In this document: positions 32,590 through 41,057 of the stretch, in pieces
Layout: the number at the start of each line of letters is the position of its first letter
Position numbering within the stretch: position 1 is the first letter of the stretch
DNA from: UBA1219 sp045601425
GTDB taxonomy: Bacteria > Bacteroidota > Bacteroidia > Bacteroidales > P3
Direction: 5' to 3'
Length of the DNA: 48,682 nt
Assembly: GCA_045601425.1 (NCBI GenBank)
Contig: JAZRZP010000007.1
Coordinates: 1 to 48,682, forward strand
Made by a program: the position numbers and the translations under genes
Notes under the pieces: generated by a model
Seen by the model: the letters and a program-made list of their open reading frames with translations, nothing else
What the model was told of the DNA's origin: nothing
Databases searched by the model: none

Positions 32590-33302
32590 TATCCTTCAAC
32601 GGTTACGGTTAACAGAAAGGTTCTGGATTTCATGCTGTTTATGGCTGTGGTGTAGAGTGTCTCGTCGCCGATTTTCTGGTCGGAGAGTCCGAAGCACATT
32701 TTCATTTCGATGGCGAGTTTGAAGTACTGCATGTAAAAATCGAATCCGGTTCCTACGGTGTAGCTGAATTCCGAAGTCTTGAGCCGTACGATGGATTCGT
32801 CGTCGCGGTTTTTGTTGTTTTTCAGTGAAGCGAAGTCGAATGAGAATTTTCCTCCTCCCACGAGGTATGGTCGGAAGTTTTTCCACCGCCATGCACGTAT
32901 CTTCAGTTCCAGAGGTATGTCGGCAAATACGGATTCTACGTTCCTTGTGCCGTCCAGACGGTTGTCGGCGGCCAGTGCCTCCGGCGACCAATTGTAGTTC
33001 ATGTTGCGTTCTACGAGTGTTATTCCCGGAATGAGCCGGAGGTTCATGAAATTCGTAAGCCGCATGTCTCCGATTATGTAGAGGTGAAAGCCGGCTGCGT
33101 AGTAGGAGTTTATTCCCCGCATCGTTTCGCGGAGTTCGTCGTTGTAGTTGAGGTCTATGTCGAATTTAGTTTTGGTGTAACCAATGCCTATCCCGAAGTG
33201 GAAAAGGTGCTTGTCGAATCCGGGAAGGTTGTTCTGTGCCGAAGCCTCCAGACAGAAGCAGAAGCACAAAACGGATAATATGATTTTTTTTTCTAACCTC
33301 AT
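32589..33302 (-). CDS. porT: PorT-like outer membrane beta-barrel protein
   Basis: The 237-residue protein has a signal peptide (MRLEKKIILSVLCFCFCLEASAQ) and predicted strands throughout. The FHFGIGIGYTKTKFDI start, the NLRLIPGITLVERNM strand and FRPYLVGGGKFSFDFAS match PorT of Porphyromonas gingivalis, where it was among the first proteins shown to be needed for type IX secretion. Length is close to that of PorT. With the sorting domains in the same window it supports a working T9SS. A general porin/OmpW-like barrel is the alternative. It is divergent from ligA. Confidence 0.72.
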   Translation of the reverse strand: MRLEKKIILSVLCFCFCLEASAQNNLPGFDKHLFHFGIGIGYTKTKFDIDLNYNDELRETMRGINSYYAAGFHLYIIGDMRLTNFMNLRLIPGITLVERNMNYNWSPEALAADNRLDGTRNVESVFADIPLELKIRAWRWKNFRPYLVGGGKFSFDFASLKNNKNRDDESIVRLKTSEFSYTVGTGFDFYMQYFKLAIEMKMCFGLSDQKIGDETLYTTAINSMKSRTFLLTVTVEG

Positions 33303-33382
33303 TGTGTCGATGAAAGAATCGCGTAAAAACGGAAAAACTGTCCTTTTTAGTATAATAATGGAATACTTTGTAAAAAAATTAG

Positions 33383-33390
33383 TACCTTTG
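33383..33390 (+). promoter_or_regulatory. Candidate -7 element for ligA
   Basis: TACCTTTG followed by CA. The two candidate ligA ATGs lie 13 and 25 bases beyond it. The second (33415) leaves the more usual leader. Confidence 0.65.
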
Positions 33391-33414
33391 CAAAACGAAA
33401 AAATGAGAAATTTT

Positions 33415-35442
33415 ATGGACGAACAGGCTGCAAAACTTCGTATAGAAGAACTTTCGGTACAGATAGACCATTATAACACAGAGTATTACATGAATGACAC
33501 TTCGGAAATTTCCGATTTCGAATTCGATGCTCTGCTCAACGAACTGATCGCATTGGAGAAGCAATTTCCTCAATTTGCACTGCCCACATCGCCGACGAAG
33601 CGGGTAGGAGGGGAGGTCAACAAGACTTTCCGGCAGGTGACGCACCGTTATCCGATGCTTTCGCTCGGAAATACTTATTCCATTGAGGAAATCGTTGATT
33701 TTGACGTGCGTACGCGGAAACTTCTCGAAGGTCGTCGGTTCTCTTATGTCTGCGAACTGAAATACGACGGTGTCGCCATAGGGCTTACCTACAAGAACGG
33801 AGTCCTCGTTCAGGCAGTTACCCGAGGGAACGGACTTCAGGGCGACGATATCACCGACAATGTGAAAACCATCCGGTCCATACCACTGAAACTTTCCGGC
33901 AACTATCCCGACGATTTTGAAATACGCGGCGAGATTATTTATCCGTGGCAGGCCTTCAACGACTTCAACGCCAGACGTATGGAAAGAGGTGAAGAACCGA
34001 TGGCCAATCCTCGCAACGCGGCATCAGGAAGCCTCAAACTGCAGGATTCGCGCGAGGTCGCAAAGCGTAAGCTCGACTGCTGCCTTTATTTCATGATGGG
34101 AGAAAATCTGCCCGCTGACACACATTTCGGACGTCTCGAACTTGCCTCGCAGTGGGGCTTCAAAATACCACAATATTCGCGTAAGTGCGAAACGATAGAT
34201 GAAATACAGGATTTTATAAACTATTGGGACAAGCAGCGTTCCGAACTGCCTTTCGCAATTGACGGCATTGTGATCAAAATAAACGAAATACCGCTTTGGG
34301 ACGAACTCGGAATGACGGCAAAGTCGCCACGCTGGGCAATTGCCTACAAGTTTAAAGCCGAACGTGTGTCGACTAAACTCCGAAGCATTGATTTCCAAGT
34401 CGGAAGGACAGGTGTCGTTACTCCCGTCGCCAACCTTGATCCCGTGTGGCTCGGAGGCACTACGGTGAAACGGGCTACCCTCCACAATGCCGACGTCATT
34501 TCGGAACTTGACATACGCGTTGGAGACATGGTTTTTGTGGAAAAAGGCGGTGAAATTATTCCTAAAATTGTCGGAGTGGACTTGGAACAGCGTCCGCAGG
34601 ATTCCATGCCGTTCCGCTATGTAACACATTGCCCTGAATGCGGCACTCTGCTTGTGCGCAACGAGGGTGAAGCCGGATTTTACTGTACCAACGAAGACGG
34701 CTGTTTTCCACAGATACTCGGAAAACTGGAACTTTTCGTCAGCCGTAAGGCCATGAATATCGACACGCTCGGCAGCGAACGTCTGGCCATGCTTTATGAA
34801 AAGGGTCTCGTGAAGAATGCAGCTGATTTATACGACCTCCGCAGGGAGCAACTTGTCGGTCTGGAGGTGATTGAAAACGACCGCCGAAAGACTTCCATTC
34901 AGGAAAAAGGTGCCGAAAACATAATCGCGGCCATCGGAAATTCAAAGCAGACACCCTTCGAAAAAGTCCTTTATGGCTTGGGTATCAGGTATGTGGGAGA
35001 GGTAGGTGCAAAGAAGCTGGCACGCCATTTCAAGAACATCGATGCCGTTTCGCAGGCTTCGGTCGAAGAACTTGCTCAGGTTGAGGATATCGGCGAAAAG
35101 ACAGCCCGCTCGGTGTTCGATTACTTCAACAATCTGGAGCATCTCGAACTCGTTGTGCGGCTGAAAAATGCAGGTCTGCAGTTCCAGATGCAGGAAAGCA
35201 TGGTTTCCGACACTCTTGCGGGGCTCACTTTCGTAGTGAGCGGGGTTTTTGCAAATTTTTCACGCGAAGGCATCAAGGCAAGCATCGAAAAGCATGGCGG
35301 CAAGGTGGCAAGCTCTGTCTCGGCAAAGACTTCATTTTTGCTGGCAGGCGATAAAATTGGTCCCGAAAAACTCAAGAAGGCCCAGAACCTCGGAATCAGA
35401 ATATTGTCGGAATCGGAATATCTGTCGATGATTGGAGAATGA
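33415..35442 (+). CDS. ligA: NAD+-dependent DNA ligase LigA
   Basis: LigA seals nicks in duplex DNA using NAD+. From MDEQAAKLRIEELS (33415) the protein has 675 residues, the normal length. ATG at 33403 would add four residues; a frame open from 33184 runs through the promoter and is rejected. Domains in order: NAD+-binding Ia, adenylation domain with CELKYDGVAIGL (Lys in KYDG is the AMP-accepting residue), OB fold, zinc finger HCPECGTLL...FYCTNEDGCF (four Cys), helix-hairpin-helix repeats, and a C-terminal BRCT domain (GLTFVVSGVFANFSREG). hemW overlaps its stop by 4 bases. Confidence 0.97.
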   Translation: MDEQAAKLRIEELSVQIDHYNTEYYMNDTSEISDFEFDALLNELIALEKQFPQFALPTSPTKRVGGEVNKTFRQVTHRYPMLSLGNTYSIEEIVDFDVRTRKLLEGRRFSYVCELKYDGVAIGLTYKNGVLVQAVTRGNGLQGDDITDNVKTIRSIPLKLSGNYPDDFEIRGEIIYPWQAFNDFNARRMERGEEPMANPRNAASGSLKLQDSREVAKRKLDCCLYFMMGENLPADTHFGRLELASQWGFKIPQYSRKCETIDEIQDFINYWDKQRSELPFAIDGIVIKINEIPLWDELGMTAKSPRWAIAYKFKAERVSTKLRSIDFQVGRTGVVTPVANLDPVWLGGTTVKRATLHNADVISELDIRVGDMVFVEKGGEIIPKIVGVDLEQRPQDSMPFRYVTHCPECGTLLVRNEGEAGFYCTNEDGCFPQILGKLELFVSRKAMNIDTLGSERLAMLYEKGLVKNAADLYDLRREQLVGLEVIENDRRKTSIQEKGAENIIAAIGNSKQTPFEKVLYGLGIRYVGEVGAKKLARHFKNIDAVSQASVEELAQVEDIGEKTARSVFDYFNNLEHLELVVRLKNAGLQFQMQESMVSDTLAGLTFVVSGVFANFSREGIKASIEKHGGKVASSVSAKTSFLLAGDKIGPEKLKKAQNLGIRILSESEYLSMIGE

Positions 35443-36557
35443 TGATTTACGTGCATATTCCGTTTTGCAGGCAAAAATGCATATATTGTGCCTTCTATTC
35501 AGTTCCAGTTCTAAATGATTGCAGAATAGAAAGATACATCGGATGCCTGTGCAGGGAAATAGCCTCACGGAAAAATGAGCAGGGAAACGCAAAGGTGAAG
35601 ACACTGTATTTCGGCGGCGGAACACCGTCGTTGTTGCAATTGTCTGATTTAAAGATTGTTACTGATTGTTTGTCAAAGAATTATGACCTGTCAGATTTGC
35701 AGGAATTCACCATCGAAGCCAATCCGGAACAACTTACCGAGGACTATCTCGGCGGGCTGAAACGTTTGGGAACAAACAGGTTAAGCATAGGTGTGCAGTC
35801 CTTCGACGATGCTGATTTGAAAATGTTGAACCGCCGGCATACGGCAAAACAGGCTGTGGAAGTGGTGAAAACAGCCCGCTCCGCAGGTTTTTCCAATGTT
35901 TCGATAGACCTCATATACGGCTTGCCGGATTCCAAAAGTTGGAAAAAAAATCTCGATATTGTGAAAAGTCTTGACGTTCAGCATCTTTCATGTTATTCGC
36001 TGACTCTCGAAGAAGGTACGATTCTGGATAAACTTGCGGCAAAGGGGAAAATTACACTGCCTTGCGATGAAGAAACCCTGAATCAATACGGATATCTGCT
36101 GCAATGGGCAGAAAACAACGGCTTTAGGCAATATGAAATTTCAAACTTCTGCAAGCCGGGATTCAGTTCAAAGCACAATTCCGGTTATTGGAACGGTACA
36201 TGCTATTTGGGTTTCGGCGCAGCCGCACACTCTTTCAACGGCAGGCAGCGGCGTTGGAATTTCAGCGATGTGGAAAAGTACGCCAAGGCTATCGAAGAAG
36301 GTTCCCGATACTTCGATTGCGAGGAACTTACGCAGAAAATGCGTTTCAATGAGTACATCATGACCGCACTCCGAACCGATGAGGGTGTGAAAAGAAGTGT
36401 GTTGGAAGAAAATTTTCCGGATTTTCTGCCGGAGTTGCATTCTCGGGTGCAAAAATTTGTAAATCAAGGACTTCTGAAAATTACTGCCGACGGATTCCGT
36501 GCTACCGGAAAAGGTTTGCTTTTTGCCGACGGAATTGCAGGAGAACTCTTTGCCTGA
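35439..36557 (+). CDS. hemW: Radical SAM heme chaperone HemW
   Basis: HemW is a heme-binding radical SAM protein, long mistaken for an oxygen-independent coproporphyrinogen oxidase. The 372-residue protein has the cluster motif CRQKCIYC (about residues 10-17), TLYFGGGTPSLL, EANPEQ, RLSIGVQSFDDADLKMLNRRHT and the HemW-type heme motif HNSGYW (His-Asn-x-x-Tyr-Trp). Its ATG overlaps the ligA stop (ATGATGA, 35439-35445), so either of two ATGs may be used and translation is probably coupled. An AT-rich hairpin without a T-tract follows (36554-36577). Confidence 0.94.
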   Translation: MMIYVHIPFCRQKCIYCAFYSVPVLNDCRIERYIGCLCREIASRKNEQGNAKVKTLYFGGGTPSLLQLSDLKIVTDCLSKNYDLSDLQEFTIEANPEQLTEDYLGGLKRLGTNRLSIGVQSFDDADLKMLNRRHTAKQAVEVVKTARSAGFSNVSIDLIYGLPDSKSWKKNLDIVKSLDVQHLSCYSLTLEEGTILDKLAAKGKITLPCDEETLNQYGYLLQWAENNGFRQYEISNFCKPGFSSKHNSGYWNGTCYLGFGAAAHSFNGRQRRWNFSDVEKYAKAIEEGSRYFDCEELTQKMRFNEYIMTALRTDEGVKRSVLEENFPDFLPELHSRVQKFVNQGLLKITADGFRATGKGLLFADGIAGELFA

Positions 36558-36607
36558 TTTTTGAAAAAAAAAATCAGAAAAAATGCTGTTTTTTGAAAAA
36601 AAAACAC

Positions 36608-36615
36608 TATATTTG
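36608..36615 (+). promoter_or_regulatory. Candidate -7 element for the pyr leader
   Basis: TATATTTG followed by CA fits TAnnTTTG. It lies 25 bases before the leader ATG (36640) and 51 bases after the hemW stop, so the pyr leader would have its own promoter. Confidence 0.6.
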
Positions 36616-36639
36616 CAGGTGAAATTCTGTAGTAGTAAT

Positions 36640-36717
36640 ATGTGTAAATTGTTGAAGGTTAAAGGTTTAGATTTGAATGGCTGTTTCACTGAAGGTGAAT
36701 GGTCTGATATTTTTTGA
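36640..36717 (+). CDS. Putative pyrBI leader peptide, 25 residues
   Basis: The frame ATG to TGA encodes MCKLLKVKGLDLNGCFTEGE followed by WSDIF. It lies between the promoter element at 36608-36615 and the terminator at 36723-36748. Its last codons are U-rich (ATT TTT TGA) and its stop ends six bases before the 5' arm of the terminator stem. A ribosome standing at the stop would therefore cover that arm. The codons show no run for one amino acid, which argues for a nucleotide-sensing, pausing-based mechanism rather than aminoacyl-tRNA sensing. It resembles the position of enterobacterial pyrL but shares no recognisable sequence with it. That it is translated is inference. Confidence 0.5.
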   Translation: MCKLLKVKGLDLNGCFTEGEWSDIF

Positions 36718-36722
36718 TTTTT

Positions 36723-36748
36723 GCGACTTTGAAGGTCGCTTTTTTTTT
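36723..36748 (+). terminator. Intrinsic terminator in the pyrB leader
   Basis: GCGAC (36723-36727) pairs with GTCGC (36735-36739) and can extend by TT/AG to 7 bp with a triloop, followed by nine T (36740-36748). It lies 30 bases before pyrB with no further promoter element between, so transcription must pass it to express pyrB. Confidence 0.8.
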
Positions 36749-36777
36749 GTACGATAAAACGATAATTATAAGTTTAT

Positions 36778-37695
36778 ATGAGCAGTTTAAAAGGAAGAAA
36801 TTTGATTTCCATAACCGATTTCAGCAAAGATGAATACATTCAGGTTCTGGATATTGCCGAAGAATTCGAGAAAAATCCCAAACAGCCGCTTCTGAGCGAC
36901 AAGATTGTTGCATCACTCTTTTTTGAGCCGTCAACCCGTACGCGCTTGAGCTTCGAAAGTGCAGCCAACCAGTTGGGAGCCAGAGTTATAGGCTTCAGCG
37001 ACCCGGGAGGGACAAGCGTCCAGAAAGGTGAGTCGCTCCACGATACCATCGTCATGGTGAGCAGTTATTCCGACCTCATAGTGATGCGTAACCCTCGCGA
37101 AGGAAGTTCCCGTTATGCCAGCGAAGTGGCTTCGGTTCCGGTTATCAATGCCGGCGACGGTGCAAACCAGCATCCCACACAGTGCATGCTCGACCTTTAT
37201 TCGATACGCAAGACACAAGGTACCCTCGAAAACCTCAACATAGCACTTGTCGGAGACCTGAAATACGGTCGCACGGTGCATTCGCTTGTTCAGGCCATGT
37301 GCAACTTCAATGCAACCTTCCATCTCGTGTCTCCGGTGGAACTCAAACTCCCGTCATCGGTCAAGATGTCGGTCAAGAATGCCGACCTTAAATATTACCA
37401 GTACACTGATTTGCAGGAAGTAATACCTTTCGCTGACATCATTTACATGACCCGTGTGCAGCGCGAGCGTTTCCCCGACCCGCTGGAATACGAACGCGTG
37501 AAAGATTCCTGCATACTCACGGCAAGCATGCTCAAAGGCTGCAAGCCCAACATGCGTGTGCTTCACCCGCTGCCGCGCGTAAACGAAATCACCACCGACG
37601 TGGATAAAACACCTTACGCATATTATTTCCAGCAGGCACAGAACGGTGTGTATGTCCGTCAGGCACTTATGGCCGCAATAATGGGTGTCAAGTAA
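36778..37695 (+). CDS. pyrB: Aspartate carbamoyltransferase catalytic chain
   Basis: PyrB makes N-carbamoylaspartate from carbamoyl phosphate and aspartate, the committed step of pyrimidine synthesis. The 305-residue protein has the carbamoyl-phosphate loop FEPSTRTRLSFESA (from about residue 50), a GGTSVQKGESLHDT segment with the shared-site Lys, DGANQHPTQCMLDLYSI (about 128-144) and HPLPRVNEITTDVD (about 262-275). It is 32 bases upstream of pyrI, so the product is probably the PyrB6-PyrI6 holoenzyme. Expression probably depends on the leader attenuator. Confidence 0.97.
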   Translation: MSSLKGRNLISITDFSKDEYIQVLDIAEEFEKNPKQPLLSDKIVASLFFEPSTRTRLSFESAANQLGARVIGFSDPGGTSVQKGESLHDTIVMVSSYSDLIVMRNPREGSSRYASEVASVPVINAGDGANQHPTQCMLDLYSIRKTQGTLENLNIALVGDLKYGRTVHSLVQAMCNFNATFHLVSPVELKLPSSVKMSVKNADLKYYQYTDLQEVIPFADIIYMTRVQRERFPDPLEYERVKDSCILTASMLKGCKPNMRVLHPLPRVNEITTDVDKTPYAYYFQQAQNGVYVRQALMAAIMGVK

Positions 37696-37727
37696 AATTT
37701 TGTTCAACGAAAAAAAACTTCATTACA

Positions 37728-38192
37728 ATGGAAAATAAGAAAGAAATGGTCGTTTCGGCTATCGAGAACGGAACCGTCATCGACCACATACCCACCAATG
37801 TCGTTTACCGCGTCATCAGCATTCTCGGCCTTGAAAATTACAACGACGAAGTGCTCATAGGCAACAACCTCAGGAGCGGCAAACTCGGACACAAAGGTAT
37901 CGTGAAAATAAAAAACAAATTTTTCGAACGCAAGGACATAAACAAAATTTCCCTCGTGGCTCCTACGGCGACCCTCATCGTGATTAAAAACTACGAAGTG
38001 GTGGAAAAATTTACCGCCGAAGTCCCCGACACCATCGAAGGTATCCTGAAGTGCATGAATCCGAAATGTATCACGAATTCGGAAACCATCACCACCAAAT
38101 TCAACGTTCTGGACAAGGAAAATCTCAAGATGCAATGCCATTACTGCGAAAAATTCAACACGAAAGATACCCTGAATTTTCTGGAAAAATAA
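37728..38192 (+). CDS. pyrI: Aspartate carbamoyltransferase regulatory chain
   Basis: PyrI binds CTP/ATP and makes the enzyme allosteric. The 154-residue protein has the allosteric domain (VSAIENGTVIDHIPTN, then ILGLENYNDEVLIGNNLRSGKLGHKGIVKIKN) and the zinc domain with four Cys: CMNPKC (about residues 108-113) and CHYC (about 137-140). The zinc site contacts PyrB. It lies 48 bases before pckA. Confidence 0.97.
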   Translation: MENKKEMVVSAIENGTVIDHIPTNVVYRVISILGLENYNDEVLIGNNLRSGKLGHKGIVKIKNKFFERKDINKISLVAPTATLIVIKNYEVVEKFTAEVPDTIEGILKCMNPKCITNSETITTKFNVLDKENLKMQCHYCEKFNTKDTLNFLEK

Positions 38193-38240
38193 AAACACTC
38201 GACAGAGAAAAACATTTTTAACGTATAAATACAAGACACC

Positions 38241-39845
38241 ATGAATATAGATTTAAGCAAATACGGGATTACAGGTGTAAGCGAAATGCTTTACAATCCC
38301 TCTTATGAAACCCTTTGTGCAGAAGAATCGAAACCGGAACTTACCGGATACGACAAAGGAACCCTTACCGAACTCGGAGCGATAAACGTGATGACCGGCA
38401 TTTACACAGGCCGCTCTCCCAAAGACAAATTCTTTGTAATGGACGAAGTCAGCAAGGATACGGTATGGTGGACATCCGACGAATACAAAAACGACAATAA
38501 ACCGACTTCTGAGGCCACTTGGAAAGAACTGAAAAAACTCGCCGTAAACGAACTCTCGGGAAAACGCCTCTATGTAGTTGACACATTCTGCGGTGCCAAT
38601 CCCAACACCCGCCTCAAAGTACGCTTCATAATGGAAGTGGCTTGGCAGGCACATTTTGTAAAAAACATGTTCATCCGTCCTACCGACGAAGAACTGGCCA
38701 ATTACGGCGAGCCCGATTTTGTATCATTCGTGGCATCGAAGGCAAAAGTGGAAAACTACAAGGAACTCGGACTGAATTCCGAAACAGCAACGGTTTTCAA
38801 CCTCAAATCCAAAGAACAGGTAATACTCAACACTTGGTACGGTGGCGAAATGAAAAAAGGCCTGTTCTCCATCATGAACTACCTGCTTCCGCTGAAGGGA
38901 ATAGCTGCAATGCACTGCTCTGCCAATACCGACATGGAAGGCAAGAACACAGCCATATTCTTCGGCCTTTCGGGAACAGGAAAAACCACCCTTTCCACCG
39001 ACCCGAAACGTCTGCTCATCGGTGACGACGAGCATGGCTGGGACGATGAGGGTATCTTCAACTTCGAAGGCGGATGCTATGCAAAAGTTATCAATCTCAG
39101 CAAGGAAGCCGAACCCGACATCTACAACGCGATACGCCGTGATGCACTTCTCGAAAACGTTACGGTTGACGCAAACGGTAAAATAGATTTTGCCGACAAG
39201 AGCGTTACCGAAAACACGCGCGTCTCCTACCCGATATATCACATCAAAAACATCGTGAAACCCGTTTCCAAGGCTCCAGCTGCAGAAAAAGTGATATTCC
39301 TTTCCGCAGACGCTTTCGGCGTTTTGCCCCCGGTTTCCATCCTTACTCCCGAACAGACCAAGTACTACTTCCTTTCGGGATTTACTGCAAAACTTGCCGG
39401 TACCGAACGCGGCATCACCGAACCGACACCGACTTTCTCAGCATGTTTCGGTGCCGCATTCCTTAGCCTGCACCCGACAAAATACGCCGAAGAACTTGTG
39501 AAACGCATGGAACAGAACGGTGCAAAAGCCTATCTGGTAAACACCGGCTGGAACGGTACCGGAAAACGCATCTCCATCAAGGATACACGCGGAATCATTG
39601 ATGCCATACTCAGTGGCGACATCGACAAGGCTCCTACCAAGAATATTCCATACTTCGGTCTTGAAGTGCCAACCGAACTGAAAGGCGTCGACACCCATAT
39701 CCTCGATCCTCGCGACACTTATGAATGCGCATGCAAATGGGAAGAAAAAGCAAAAGACCTTGCTGACCGTTTCATCAAGAATTTCGTCAAATTCACCGGC
39801 AACGAAGCCGGCAAGGCTCTCGTTTCGGCCGGTCCGAAACTGTAA
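38241..39845 (+). CDS. pckA: Phosphoenolpyruvate carboxykinase (ATP)
   Basis: Interconverts oxaloacetate + ATP with PEP + ADP + CO2. In anaerobic Bacteroidota it often runs in the CO2-fixing direction towards succinate. The 534-residue protein has TGIYTGRSPKDKFFV (about 51-65), the kinase loop FFGLSGTGKTTLSTDP (about 240-255), the metal-binding LIGDDEHGWDDEGIFNFEGGCYAK, and NTGWNGTGKRISIKDTR near 433-449. It lies just downstream of pyrBI but has no obvious pathway link to it. A terminator follows. Confidence 0.97.
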   Translation: MNIDLSKYGITGVSEMLYNPSYETLCAEESKPELTGYDKGTLTELGAINVMTGIYTGRSPKDKFFVMDEVSKDTVWWTSDEYKNDNKPTSEATWKELKKLAVNELSGKRLYVVDTFCGANPNTRLKVRFIMEVAWQAHFVKNMFIRPTDEELANYGEPDFVSFVASKAKVENYKELGLNSETATVFNLKSKEQVILNTWYGGEMKKGLFSIMNYLLPLKGIAAMHCSANTDMEGKNTAIFFGLSGTGKTTLSTDPKRLLIGDDEHGWDDEGIFNFEGGCYAKVINLSKEAEPDIYNAIRRDALLENVTVDANGKIDFADKSVTENTRVSYPIYHIKNIVKPVSKAPAAEKVIFLSADAFGVLPPVSILTPEQTKYYFLSGFTAKLAGTERGITEPTPTFSACFGAAFLSLHPTKYAEELVKRMEQNGAKAYLVNTGWNGTGKRISIKDTRGIIDAILSGDIDKAPTKNIPYFGLEVPTELKGVDTHILDPRDTYECACKWEEKAKDLADRFIKNFVKFTGNEAGKALVSAGPKL

Positions 39846-39861
39846 AATTCTGAAAATCCGT

Positions 39862-39898
39862 AAAAATCCTTCCGACCTAAGCCGGAAGGATTTTTTTT
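39862..39898 (+). terminator. Intrinsic terminator after pckA
   Basis: A stem of 8 GC-containing pairs extended by A/T pairs (39862-39874 with 39883-39895) is followed by a run of T, 17 bases after the pckA stop. Confidence 0.9.
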
Positions 39899-40008
39899 GA
39901 TGATGGTTTTGCCGTTTTACGCTGAATTGATGCCCGTTCCAGACTGCGTTTGATTGTACGGTACATGCCGCAAATTGTGAAAAAAACGTTCAGGTGCAAA
40001 AAAATTCG

Positions 40009-40016
40009 TATCTTTG
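40009..40016 (+). promoter_or_regulatory. Candidate -7 element for ruvX
   Basis: TATCTTTG in the context TCGTATCTTTGCA ends only 11 bases before the ATG at 40028, implying a very short or nearly absent leader. Confidence 0.7.
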
Positions 40017-40027
40017 CAAAAAAATAA

Positions 40028-40444
40028 ATGGCAAGAATTTTGGCTATAGACTATGGGCAGAAACGCACCGGACTGGCGGTAACCGATGAGATGCAGATAA
40101 TTGCAAACCCGCTCACTACGGTGGAAACTCCCAAACTGATGCAGTTTCTGAAGGACTACACCTCGAAAGAAAAGGTGGAGTGCATCGTCGTGGGCGAACC
40201 GAAACATCTGAACAACACCCCATCGGAATCGGCACGCTTCATAGAGCCATTCGTGAAACAGCTTCGCAAAGCCTTCCCGGACACGGAAATAGCCCGTATG
40301 GACGAACGTTTCACCTCGAAAATAGCATCGCAGGCCATTCTCAACTCCGGTGCCAAAAAGAAACAGCGTCAGGACAAGGGACTTGTCGATGCCGTGAGTG
40401 CCGCACTGATACTGCAGTCGTATATGAATTTTAAAAACAAATAA
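40028..40444 (+). CDS. ruvX: Holliday junction resolvase-like RuvX/YqgF
   Basis: The 138-residue protein has the RNase H-like fold of YqgF, implicated in 16S rRNA 5' end maturation and possibly recombination. Visible acidic motifs are AIDYGQKRTGLAVTD (about residues 6-20), VVGEPKHLNNTPSE, MDERFTSKIA (about 95-104) and the late KGLVDAVSAALILQSYM with the last Asp. It lies 8 bases before def and probably shares its transcript. Confidence 0.94.
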   Translation: MARILAIDYGQKRTGLAVTDEMQIIANPLTTVETPKLMQFLKDYTSKEKVECIVVGEPKHLNNTPSESARFIEPFVKQLRKAFPDTEIARMDERFTSKIASQAILNSGAKKKQRQDKGLVDAVSAALILQSYMNFKNK

Positions 40445-40452
40445 TCAAAGAC

Positions 40453-41022
40453 ATGATATTACCGATATTTGGCTACGGCCACCCCGTTTTGAAGAAACTC
40501 ACCGAAGAGGTAGACAAGGATTACCCTGATTTGCAGAAACTTATCGACAATATGTTCGAAACCATGTACGATGCCGACGGTGTCGGACTGGCTGCTCCGC
40601 AGATAGGTCTCTCCATTCAGCTGGTAACCATCGGCTACAAGCCTTACGACGAAAAGACAAATTCCTATCTTGAACCCGAATTCGAACGCACCTTGATAAA
40701 TCCCGTCATCGTTGAATCCAAAGGCGAAATGCAGTATTACAACGAAGGCTGCCTCAGCGTCCCCGACATTCACGAAGATGTGCTGCGTCCCGAAAAGGTG
40801 GTGGTGAAGTATTACGACCGCAATTTCGAGCTTCAGACCGAGGAAATGAGCGGACTCATGGCACGCATAGCACAGCATGAAATAGACCATCTTAACGGAA
40901 AGCTTTTCGTGGATCATCTCAGCCCTCTTCGCCGTACTCTGCTCAAACGCAAGCTCAACGACATACTCACCGGAAAAGTCCGCACGCACTATCGTATGAA
41001 ACTTGCTTCGAAAAAGAAATGA
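40453..41022 (+). CDS. def: Peptide deformylase
   Basis: Removes the N-formyl group from new proteins. The 189-residue protein has the three metal-site motifs: DGVGLAAPQIG (about 46-56), NEGCLSVPD (about 97-105, Cys ligand) and QHEIDHLNG (about 143-151, two His ligands and catalytic Glu). Confidence 0.97.
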   Translation: MILPIFGYGHPVLKKLTEEVDKDYPDLQKLIDNMFETMYDADGVGLAAPQIGLSIQLVTIGYKPYDEKTNSYLEPEFERTLINPVIVESKGEMQYYNEGCLSVPDIHEDVLRPEKVVVKYYDRNFELQTEEMSGLMARIAQHEIDHLNGKLFVDHLSPLRRTLLKRKLNDILTGKVRTHYRMKLASKKK

Positions 41023-41057
41023 TTTTATATATAAATTACTGATTAACAAGAATATAA

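Larger units (their letters stand above)
36640..36777 (+). promoter_or_regulatory. Putative transcription-translation coupled attenuator of pyrBI
   Basis: Elements in order: leader ORF (36640-36717); a 5-bp hairpin inside it, TTCAC/GTGAA (36685-36689 with 36695-36699), a possible RNA polymerase pause hairpin; a U-rich stretch (36709-36722); an intrinsic terminator (36723-36748); and the pyrB ATG at 36778. By analogy with E. coli pyrBI, low UTP would slow polymerase in the U-rich stretch. The translating ribosome would then catch up and block the terminator, letting polymerase enter pyrB. The mechanism is inferred. Confidence 0.5.

Noticed and set aside
33184..33414. Long N-terminal extension of ligA
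   Set aside because: It overlaps the start of the divergent PorT-like gene and runs through the TACCTTTG promoter. LigA homology begins at about 33415.
36554..36577. AT-only hairpin after hemW as a terminator
   Set aside because: The stem is A/T-rich apart from its outer pairs and no T-tract follows, so it was not called as a terminator.
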